Origin: Pseudomonadota bacterium | Lineage (GTDB): Bacteria > Pseudomonadota > Alphaproteobacteria > Sphingomonadales > Sphingomonadaceae | Direction: 5' to 3' | Assembly: GCA_039818985.1 (NCBI GenBank) | Contig: JBCBSU010000001.1 | Coordinates: 150,367 to 214,366, forward strand | DNA length: 64,000 nt | Shown: positions 57,492 through 64,000 of the stretch, one piece after another | Numbering within the stretch: the first letter of the stretch is position 1 | Layout of the letters: each line of letters begins with the position of its first letter | Notes under the pieces: model-generated | The model's database searches: none | Told to the model about the DNA's origin: nothing | Seen by the model: only the letters and a program-made list of their open reading frames with translations | Translations under genes and position numbers: made by a program

Positions 57492-57516
57492 CCTTGTTCC
57501 TTTTATGTTCTATAGT
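57489..57516 (+). promoter_or_regulatory. Promoter of mmcB at the transposon junction
   Basis: -35 TTGCCT (57489-57494), 16-bp spacer, -10 TATAGT (57511-57516). The -35 box straddles the end of the target duplication, so the insertion spared it by a few bases. Transcription would start at about the ATG (57524), implying a leaderless message. Confidence 0.55.
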
Positions 57517-57523
57517 CTGCTGT

Positions 57524-58069
57524 ATGACTCTACAAACAGATGCCGATTCGTCTGCTTCCGGCGCGACTATCCCCTTATCCGGTACCGATCAGGGCCAGAC
57601 CACGCTGCTCAACGGCGCTGCGGCGGTGGCGCGCGGGGCGATACGCTTTTTTGCGCGCAATGATATCTGGCTGGTGCCTGAGGTGTCGCTGCCCAATGGC
57701 CGTCGCTGCGATCTGGTCGGGCTCGACCCCAAGGGTGCGGTGACCATCATCGAGATCAAGACCGCACGCAGTGACCTGCTTGGCGACGATAAATGGACCG
57801 AATATCTCGATTATTGTGACCGCTTCTACTGGGCCCTGCCGCCGGAGTTCGAGCATGGGCTGGTCGATCGTGAAGTATTTCAGCCACAGCGCACCGGGCT
57901 GGTCGTCGCCGACAGCTATGATGGCGAGCTGGTGCGCGCGGCAGCGCGTCACGCGCTGGCGGCGCCACGGCGCAATGTCATGGTACGCGAACTGGCCCGG
58001 GTGACGATGCGCCGGGCGGCACAGCTTGCCGACCCGCAGCTGCTCCATGTCGGCAGTGCCCCAGGCTGA
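57524..58069 (+). CDS. mmcB: MmcB-family DNA repair protein
   Basis: A 181-residue protein with a PD-(D/E)XK-like nuclease core: LVPEVSLPNGRRCDLVGLD and VTIIEIKTARSDLLGD supply the D...ExK residues. The rest matches the alphaproteobacterial MmcB family (LDYCDRFYWALPPEFEHGLV), part of the SOS/DNA-damage response in Caulobacter. ATG 57524 is chosen; the frame further upstream lies inside the transposon. No Shine-Dalgarno, consistent with a leaderless start. Confidence 0.88.
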   Translation: MTLQTDADSSASGATIPLSGTDQGQTTLLNGAAAVARGAIRFFARNDIWLVPEVSLPNGRRCDLVGLDPKGAVTIIEIKTARSDLLGDDKWTEYLDYCDRFYWALPPEFEHGLVDREVFQPQRTGLVVADSYDGELVRAAARHALAAPRRNVMVRELARVTMRRAAQLADPQLLHVGSAPG

Positions 58070-58092
58070 AACAGCGCCGGTGGCGCTGCCGT

Positions 58093-58749
58093 CTAGCGGA
58101 TGGTCGGGCCGAAAACTTCGGGCTTCGCCTTTTGCTGTGACCGCTCTTCATCAGACGCCTCAATGGCGCCCAATATCGTCGCGCGGCGAGCATCACCAGT
58201 GGCATAGTCACGCGCCGATTTTCCCGCCAGGCTGTCGACGCGGTCGGGATCGGCGCCATTTTTCAGAAGCAGCCTTACTGTCGCCAGGTCGCCCAGCTGC
58301 ACAGCGCGGATCAGTGGCGTCTCACCGGAACGGTTTGCCTGGTCGACACGAGCCTTGTTCTTCAACAAAACTTCGACGCCATCGGTGAAGCGAAGCATTG
58401 TCGCCATCATCAACGGAGTGGCACCTTCCTTGGTCTCGGTATTAGGATTGGCACCCTTTTGCAACATGTAGCGCAGCCACAGCAGATCGCGTCGCTGGAT
58501 AACGATATGCAGTGCAGTCTCGCCGGTGGTGAGGTCCCGGCTGTTGATGATCGTGGTGCTGGGACGATCGAGCAGTTCGTTGACGGTGGTGCCGTCGCGT
58601 TCGCGCACCGCCTTGAGGAAATTGTAGGATTCGGAGAATTGTGCCATGGCCGGTGGGGTCAGCGACAGGGCGGCTATGGTCGCGATGAGCGCGGCGAGCA
58701 GATGGCGCGGAGAAAACCGGTCCGGCAAGATGGCAGAGAAGGCAGTCAT
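58093..58749 (-). CDS. Exported ankyrin-repeat protein
   Basis: A 218-residue protein with an N-terminal signal/anchor (LLAALIATIAALSLTPPAMA) and about four ankyrin repeats (TGETALHIVIQRRDL, EGATPLMMATMLRFT, SGETPLIRAVQLGDL, then a degenerate one). Ankyrin repeats mediate protein binding; the partner is unknown. Probably periplasmic. ATG 58749 is chosen as start of the signal; the frame runs further upstream. Convergent with mmcB. Confidence 0.85.
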   Translation of the reverse strand: MTAFSAILPDRFSPRHLLAALIATIAALSLTPPAMAQFSESYNFLKAVRERDGTTVNELLDRPSTTIINSRDLTTGETALHIVIQRRDLLWLRYMLQKGANPNTETKEGATPLMMATMLRFTDGVEVLLKNKARVDQANRSGETPLIRAVQLGDLATVRLLLKNGADPDRVDSLAGKSARDYATGDARRATILGAIEASDEERSQQKAKPEVFGPTIR

Positions 58750-58914
58750 GATAGAGGCGATACCCTTTTTTCCATATACGACGGCCCCGGATATGGTGGA
58801 CGGGGCGAATTGGCCACAATATAGGACAAGATTGTCGAAGACGCCAGTGAGCGCCTGTAGCGAAACTGCTACTGGCACAGTCAGGCTGATGCCAATCTGA
58901 ACGGACCCGATTTC

Positions 58915-59541
58915 ATGCGACTCTTTTTCCTTCCTGTCCTTGCCGCTCTTGCCCTCGGCGTGTCTGCGTGCAGCGAAACCGACTCAACCGACAGCAATGA
59001 CGCTCCGCTGGCCGGTGCCGATATCGGCGGCAGTTTCACCCTGACCAACCAGAATGGCGAGACGGTATCGGAGAGCGATTTTACCGGCCAGTATCGCATC
59101 ATGTATTTCGGCTATACCTATTGCCCCGATGTCTGCCCGGTCGACCTGCAGAAGCTGGCCAAAGGCTTTGCCGCGTTCGAGAAAGCCAGTCCCGAGCGTG
59201 CGGCGAAAATCCAACCGATCTTCGTTACCGTCGATCCCGAGCGCGATACGCCCGATATCATCAAAACCTATGTCGATGCCTTTCATCCGCGGCTGATCGG
59301 GCTTACCGGCAGTGCTGAGGATATCGATGCGGTGCGGAAGAAATTCGCGGTCTATGCGAAAAAGGTCGAGAGTGACGAGACCACCGAATATCTCGTCGAC
59401 CATAGCCGCCAGGCTTATCTGCTTGGCCCCGATGGCAAGCCGCTGGCGCTGCTTTCGGTCGATAAGACACCCGACGGCCAGAGCTCGGTGCCCGACGATA
59501 TCGCCGCTGAACTGGACCGCTGGGGGCCGCAAGCCGGGTGA
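58915..59541 (+). CDS. SCO1/SenC-family copper chaperone lipoprotein
   Basis: A 208-residue protein with lipobox GVSACSE, thioredoxin fold and the copper-binding pair in YTYCPDVCPVD plus the later His in LVDHSRQAYLLGPDG. It delivers copper to the CuA site of cytochrome oxidase. It is the first gene of a tight three-gene cluster (TGATG overlap with the next gene). Oxidase genes are not in the window. Confidence 0.93.
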   Translation: MRLFFLPVLAALALGVSACSETDSTDSNDAPLAGADIGGSFTLTNQNGETVSESDFTGQYRIMYFGYTYCPDVCPVDLQKLAKGFAAFEKASPERAAKIQPIFVTVDPERDTPDIIKTYVDAFHPRLIGLTGSAEDIDAVRKKFAVYAKKVESDETTEYLVDHSRQAYLLGPDGKPLALLSVDKTPDGQSSVPDDIAAELDRWGPQAG

Positions 59542-59978
59542 TGGCGACCGAGCGGCCGTTCTGGGAAAAGCCGCTGGCGAGCCTCGACCGCGGCGAATGG
59601 GAAGCGCTGTGCGATGGCTGTGGCAAATGCTGCCTGCACAAGGTCGAAGACGCCGATAGCGGCGCGATCCATCCGACCAATATTGCCTGCCGCCTGCTCG
59701 ATATAGAGACAGCGCGCTGCTCAGATTACCGCCATCGCCGCGCCTTTGTCCCCGATTGCCTGCGGCTGACCAAGGGCAATGTCGACGATATCAACTGGTT
59801 ACCCCAGAGCTGCACATATAAGCTGCGCGCCGCCGGCAAGCCGCTGCCGGAATGGCATTATCTTCTCACCGGGAACCATGCAGCGATGATCGAGGGCGGT
59901 CACAGTGTTGCCGGTCGGGTGGTGTCCGAAACCCGGGCCGGGCCGCTGGAGCACCATATATTGGAAGAACCATTATGA
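59541..59978 (+). CDS. YcgN-family Cys-cluster protein (UPF0260)
   Basis: A 145-residue protein with conserved Cys: CDGCGKCCLHK, IACRLLDIETARCSDY, PDCLRL and QSCTYKL. The family probably binds a metal or Fe-S cluster; role unknown. ATG 59541 overlaps the SCO stop by one base; its own stop overlaps the next gene by 4 bases (ATGA). The order with SCO and the YgjP-like gene suggests a coupled operon. Confidence 0.9.
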   Translation: MATERPFWEKPLASLDRGEWEALCDGCGKCCLHKVEDADSGAIHPTNIACRLLDIETARCSDYRHRRAFVPDCLRLTKGNVDDINWLPQSCTYKLRAAGKPLPEWHYLLTGNHAAMIEGGHSVAGRVVSETRAGPLEHHILEEPL

Positions 59979-60742
59979 CGCTCGAACGATTGCTGTCGCG
60001 CAGTGCGGGCCGGGCTGTCCCATCTGCCGAGCCGCTCAGTGTCATGCTCGACGGGCTTGAAGTGCCGGTGCGTATTCGCCGCCACCCGCGTTCGCGCTCG
60101 CTGTCGCTGCGTATCGACCCGAAGCATCGCGGGGTGTTGCTGACAGTGGCTCGCGGCGTCCCGGTCCGCGAAGCGCTGGCCTTTGTGCATGAGCGCAAGG
60201 ACTGGGTGACCGAAAGACTGGAACGCTTGCGCGAACAGCCGGTGATCGGCGATGGTTCGCAAATCGCATTTCGCGGCGATCCCTATATCATCACCTGGGA
60301 TGCACAGGCCCGGCGCAAGCCGCAGATTGTCGATGACCGGATCGAGATTGGGGGCGACAAAGCACATATCGGGCGACGGCTCGAACGCTGGCTGCGCGAT
60401 CAGGCACTCGGCGCCGTCCGTCAGGATACCGCGCTTTATTGCCAGCGGGCCGGCATTGCCGATCCGCCGCGTGTCGGGCTGACCAATGCCCGGCGGCGCT
60501 GGGGCAGTTGTTCCAGTAATAGCGGGCTGCGTATCCATTGGCGGTTGATCATGGCCCCCGACAATGTGCGCCGCTGTGTCGTGGCGCATGAGGTGGCGCA
60601 TCTCAGGCACATGAACCACAGCGCCGCATTTTATGCGTGGATGGATGCGCTGTTTCAAGAAGACCGTATCGCTGCCGACAAATGGCTCAAACAGCATGGC
60701 CCTGGGCTGCAGCAGCTCGATTTCAGCGGCGAGGTTGGGTGA
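59975..60742 (+). CDS. YgjP/DUF45-like zinc metallopeptidase-fold protein
   Basis: A 255-residue protein: VPVRIRRHPRSRSLSLRID and GVLLTVARGVPVREALAFV at the N-terminus, RRRWGSCSSNSGLRIHWRL and the zinc motif HEVAHLRHMNHS (HExxH) at the C-terminus. E. coli YgjP is a UTP pyrophosphatase, but this is not certain for all members. Start ATG 59975 is inside the last codons of the upstream gene. Confidence 0.9.
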   Translation: MTLERLLSRSAGRAVPSAEPLSVMLDGLEVPVRIRRHPRSRSLSLRIDPKHRGVLLTVARGVPVREALAFVHERKDWVTERLERLREQPVIGDGSQIAFRGDPYIITWDAQARRKPQIVDDRIEIGGDKAHIGRRLERWLRDQALGAVRQDTALYCQRAGIADPPRVGLTNARRRWGSCSSNSGLRIHWRLIMAPDNVRRCVVAHEVAHLRHMNHSAAFYAWMDALFQEDRIAADKWLKQHGPGLQQLDFSGEVG

Positions 60743-60754
60743 CCCGAAACACCC

Positions 60755-62920
60755 CTAGCCGCCATCCTCCCTGACCCCGGGGGGCAGCAGCGATTCGGGC
60801 TGCCCCGGGTCAGGGGCTTCTCGCTCACGCTCACGGCGATTGTTGCGCGGCGCTGGCGGTGGTGCGGCGTCCGGCGTGCCATTGCCGCCGGTTGCCCGGT
60901 CGATCCACCGCTCGTCGAGAGTCTGTGGCACCGGACGCTCCTGCTCCGGTCCCTCTTCCGGTTCATCGAGATCATAGAAATCAGCTTCGCCCAGCGCTAC
61001 CGGATTGCCATATTCATCGACGAAATAGCTGTCGCCGGCATCGCCGAAATAGGCTTCCTCGTCAGGCTCGAGCTGCCAATCGGGCAAGACCACCTCGGTG
61101 TCGAACTGCTCCACCGGACGTCGGGCGACGGCGATCTTCATGAAATCGGCAAAAGCCCGGGCGGGCGCCCGGCCACCCTGCAGTCCGCCAACCGCCTTGG
61201 CGTCATCACGGCCCATCCAGACACCGGTGGTGAGGCCGCTGGAAAAACCGAGGAACCAGCCATCCTTATTGCTGTTGGTGGTGCCGGTCTTGCCCGCGAC
61301 CGGGCGGCCGATCTGTGCCGCGCGCCCGGTGCCGGTATTGACCGCTGTCTGCAGCAGGTCGGTGATACCGGCGGCGACATGTGGCGGCACCAGCACCTGC
61401 GCATCGGTATCGCGATGCTGGTACAATATCTCGCCATCGATGGTGGTGACCTTGGCAATGCCATAGGGCGCAACCGATACACCGCCCTGGCTGACCCCGG
61501 CAAAGGCCCGGGTCATGTCGATGACACGCACTTCGGATGTGCCCAGCACCATGGACGGCGTCGTGCGGATCGGGGTCGAGATGCCGAAGCGCCGCGCCAT
61601 ATTGGCAATGGTGCCATAGCCCAGATCATCGCCAATCTGCGCCGCCACTGTATTCTTGGAATAGGCAAAGGCGGTGCGCAGCGTGATTTCGCCGGCATAG
61701 CGGTCACCGCTGTTGCGCGGAGTCCATCCGGCAATGGTCACCGGCTCGTCGGTGACGATGTCGCTGTTGGTATAGCCCGATTCCAGCGCCGCCATGTAGA
61801 CGAACAGCTTCCATGCCGATCCCGGCTGGCGCACCGCATTGGTGGCGCGGTTATAGTTGGAGGTGACATAATCGGTGCCGCCGACCATGGCGCGTACCGC
61901 CCCATCGCGATCGATCGAAACCAGCGCCCCTTGCGCGCCTGCAGGCGCATGGGCCTGGATCGCATTGGTCGCGGCGCGCTGCATGTCGAGGTCGAGCGTG
62001 GTCCACACCTCAATAGGCTCATTGCCCTCGTCGATCAGCGTGTCGAGTTGCGGCAAGGCCCAGTCGGTGAAATAGCGGGCGCTGTTCTGCCCGCCTTCGG
62101 GCGTCAATGTCACTTCAGCGGGGCGGGTCTCGGCTGCCTCGGCTGCGGTAATGGTGCCAGCATCCTGCATCACCTCCAGTACCACCGACGCACGGTCGAC
62201 CGCAGCCTGGGCATCAGCAGTGGGGGAATAGCGTGACGGCGCCTTGACCAGTCCGGCAATAATCGCCGCCTCTGCCAGCGATATCTCGCTGGCGCTGTGG
62301 TTGAAGAATTTGCGGCTGGCGGAATCGACACCATAGGCGCCGCCGCCAAAATAGACCTTGTTGAGATAGAGTTCGAGAATCTGGTTCTTGGTGAATTTGC
62401 GTTCCAGCGCGAGCGCCAGAATCATCTCGCGGCCCTTGCGCGATATGGTGTAGCTGTTGGTCAGAAAGACATTGCGCGCCAGCTGCTGAGTGATCGTTGA
62501 AGCGCCCTGCAGCCGCTTGCCGGTGCCGTAATTCTGGAACGCGACCCAGCCGGCCCGGGCGATGCCGACCGGATCGATGCCGAAATGGCTTTCGAACCGC
62601 CGGTCCTCGACCGCGATCATCGCATCTTTCATGACATCGGGGATTTCGTCATGCTTGAGCCAGTCGCCAAAGCTGGGGCCGATCGAGACGATTTCAGTGC
62701 CGTCTGCCGCCAGCACCCGGATCATCTGGCCATTGGGGGAGGCCTTGAGTTCCTCGAAGCTGGGCAGGTTGGACATGGCGGTCCACACCGCAACACCAAC
62801 GGCGATGGCCCCGAACATGACGGTGACCAAGCCGATACGGGTCAGCCGCCAGAACCATGTCCTGATCGGTCCCTGTTTCTTGCTTTTGCGCGCCTTTTTG
62901 CGCGATTTGGCAGCCGCCAT
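60755..62920 (-). CDS. Penicillin-binding protein 1A-family bifunctional transglycosylase/transpeptidase
   Basis: A 721-residue inner-membrane enzyme. It has a basic N-terminus and one transmembrane helix (LVTVMFGAIAVGVAVW). The glycosyltransferase domain shows VEDRRFESHFGID and GASTITQQLARNVF. The transpeptidase domain has the nucleophile in PGSAWKLF, SKN in FAYSKNTVA and KTGTTNSN. The C-terminal ~110 residues are acidic then basic/Pro-rich and unassigned. It polymerises and cross-links peptidoglycan. Convergent with the metallopeptidase gene. Confidence 0.95.
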   Translation of the reverse strand: MAAAKSRKKARKSKKQGPIRTWFWRLTRIGLVTVMFGAIAVGVAVWTAMSNLPSFEELKASPNGQMIRVLAADGTEIVSIGPSFGDWLKHDEIPDVMKDAMIAVEDRRFESHFGIDPVGIARAGWVAFQNYGTGKRLQGASTITQQLARNVFLTNSYTISRKGREMILALALERKFTKNQILELYLNKVYFGGGAYGVDSASRKFFNHSASEISLAEAAIIAGLVKAPSRYSPTADAQAAVDRASVVLEVMQDAGTITAAEAAETRPAEVTLTPEGGQNSARYFTDWALPQLDTLIDEGNEPIEVWTTLDLDMQRAATNAIQAHAPAGAQGALVSIDRDGAVRAMVGGTDYVTSNYNRATNAVRQPGSAWKLFVYMAALESGYTNSDIVTDEPVTIAGWTPRNSGDRYAGEITLRTAFAYSKNTVAAQIGDDLGYGTIANMARRFGISTPIRTTPSMVLGTSEVRVIDMTRAFAGVSQGGVSVAPYGIAKVTTIDGEILYQHRDTDAQVLVPPHVAAGITDLLQTAVNTGTGRAAQIGRPVAGKTGTTNSNKDGWFLGFSSGLTTGVWMGRDDAKAVGGLQGGRAPARAFADFMKIAVARRPVEQFDTEVVLPDWQLEPDEEAYFGDAGDSYFVDEYGNPVALGEADFYDLDEPEEGPEQERPVPQTLDERWIDRATGGNGTPDAAPPPAPRNNRREREREAPDPGQPESLLPPGVREDGG

Positions 62921-63084
62921 AGATGTTTCCTCTAAACAGCCCTGCAGGCCGTTCCAGACGCTATGCCGGTTGCGGCTTTATGGCGGCTGAATAAGAGGTT
63001 CAGCCGACAGCGCGCGCGACCGGCGATAGTGCGATCACCGCCTCTTACCCCAGACCGGGCACAGAAGGAATCCCCCAAAAGCGC

Positions 63085-63495
63085 TCAGGAGTCGGTGCCG
63101 TCTTTGCGGTCCGCAAAATCGAGCGCGGCCGAGTTCATGCAATAGCGCAGGCCCTCGGGGCCGGGGCCATCGGGAAAGACATGGCCGAGATGGCTGTTGC
63201 ATTTGGCGCATTTGATCTCGGTGCGTATCATGCCGAAGCTGACATCGCGTTCCTCTATCACCGCGTCGGGACTAAAGGGGTGGGTGAAGCTTGGCCAGCC
63301 CGAGCCGCTGTCATATTTGGCGTCTGAATCGAACAACTCCGCGCCGCATGCGCCACAACGAAACATGCCATCGCTTTTGAAGTTGTTATATTTGCCGGTG
63401 AAGGCGCGTTCGGTTCCGGCCTCGCGCAGCACATGATATTGCTCCGGGGTCAGTTCCTCGCGCCATTCGGCGTCGCTCTTTTCGATCTTGCTCAT
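63085..63495 (-). CDS. msrB: Peptide methionine-R-sulfoxide reductase MsrB
   Basis: A 136-residue protein: zinc ligands in CGACG and CAKCN, substrate loop [14 protein letters not shown] and catalytic Cys in [10 protein letters not shown]. It reduces methionine-R-sulfoxide in proteins using thioredoxin. ATG 63495 (MSKIEK) is chosen; the frame upstream lacks coding character. Confidence 0.97.
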   Translation of the reverse strand: MSKIEKSDAEWREELTPEQYHVLREAGTERAFTGKYNNFKSDGMFRCGACGAELFDSDAKYDSGSGWPSFTHPFSPDAVIEERDVSFGMIRTEIKCAKCNSHLGHVFPDGPGPEGLRYCMNSAALDFADRKDGTDS

Positions 63496-63608
63496 GTTCT
63501 GAAGATGGGGAATGTCACACTGTCGGTCAAGAAGCGCCTCCACCCTTGCTGCGAAGGATATGATCGCCCATGATCGGTGCATCCGGCGGCAGTGGTGGAA
63601 AGACAAGA

Positions 63609-64000
63609 ATGCGCATCGTCACCCTGAAAGGCCGTCATGTCGCGCTTGCCATCCAGGCGGAAACCGGAAAGCCGCCTTATGTGCTGCACTGGGGCAGGGC
63701 GGCGCAGGGTGCGCTTTATCCCGAGGCCATGCGTCATGCGGTTCCGGGTCGCGAGGATATGGTGTTGCGTCCATCCCTGGCGCTGGAGCCGGGGCTTGGC
63801 CTGGCGGCACAGCCGGGGCTGTTGATCGCGCGCAATCGCCGCGACTGGGATGCATTGCTGTGCGTTGAGGCGGTGGAGCATGACGAGCAAAAGTTGCGGA
63901 TTATCAGCGCCGATAACCGTGCCGGGGTTCGCCTGACCCATGAATTCACCAGCAGTGCCGTGCATGACATCATTATGCTGACCACGCGGCTGGAAAATAG
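63609..64000 (+). CDS. Probable alpha-galactosidase (GH36) N-terminus, cut by window end
   Basis: An open frame from ATG 63609 runs off the end (130 codons seen). The start [16 protein letters not shown] and [10 protein letters not shown], then [20 protein letters not shown], resemble the N-terminal beta-sandwich of GH36 alpha-galactosidases (Glyco_hydro_36N). The catalytic domain would lie beyond the window, so the call rests on this region only. Confidence 0.6.
   Translation, partial: MRIVTLKGRHVALAIQAETGKPPYVLHWGRAAQGALYPEAMRHAVPGREDMVLRPSLALEPGLGLAAQPGLLIARNRRDWDALLCVEAVEHDEQKLRIISADNRAGVRLTHEFTSSAVHDIIMLTTRLEN

Overview
The window reads as chromosomal DNA of an alphaproteobacterium, most likely from the Sphingomonadales (Sphingopyxis/Sphingorhabdus-like). 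This is inferred from the gene content: methionine synthase split into two genes behind metF and an ArsR-methyltransferase gene, a TonB-dependent receptor of the sphingomonad type, MmcB, a free-standing GluQ synthetase, DCC and DUF3617 proteins. It also rests on interspersed short palindromes of the kinds seen in sphingomonads. Genes are packed tightly, with many 1-4 base stop/start overlaps (ATGA, GTGA, TGATG). No rRNA, tRNA or CRISPR array was seen.

Layout. 1-1740: the 3' part of a class A beta-lactamase-like lipoprotein gene and two small lipoprotein genes. 1880-7720: a methionine-cycle operon with an ArsR-methyltransferase regulator, metF and the two halves of metH; a REPIN-like inverted repeat pair lies between the metH halves. 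7786-14110: envelope and secreted proteins, including a DsbD-like transporter with a redoxin partner. 14147-17205: a repeat, a HigB-HigA toxin-antitoxin pair and uvrB. 17361-25420: a DUF3617 lipoprotein, a serine hydrolase, a small HNH protein, two GST-like proteins, a cytochrome b561-YceI fusion and a TonB receptor. 25695-36628: a HerA-like ATPase, ferrochelatase, an orphan molybdenum hydroxylase large subunit next to Mrp, hflK-hflC-degP and an acetoacetyl-CoA reductase. 36843-41450: an RHH-GNAT fusion, a DCC protein, two paralogous surface-antigen-like proteins, a ClpP-like exported protein and an HNH nuclease.

41785-42062 is a 278-bp element with perfect 21-bp terminal inverted repeats. 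Its interior is almost entirely self-complementary, so it is MITE-like or a structured RNA. 42121-54922 holds gluQ, a HIG1-like protein, a cobalamin adenosyltransferase, egtB-egtD (ergothioneine), fatty-acid genes, a MerR/TipAS-SMR operon divergent from a peptide-type ABC importer, and an outer-membrane protein gene.

54986-57483 is the most notable region. It is a 2498-bp IS1595-family transposon with matching 26-bp ends and a perfect 8-bp target duplication (CCATCTTG). Besides a frameshifted transposase it carries a tightly overlapping three-gene passenger operon: a soluble ~287-aa protein, a four-helix membrane protein and a ~60-aa acidic protein. The soluble-plus-4TM layout recalls RexA/RexB-type abortive infection, but this is inference. 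The element landed between the divergent outer-membrane protein gene and mmcB. The window closes with an ankyrin protein, an SCO copper chaperone operon, a class A penicillin-binding protein, msrB and the start of a probable alpha-galactosidase gene.
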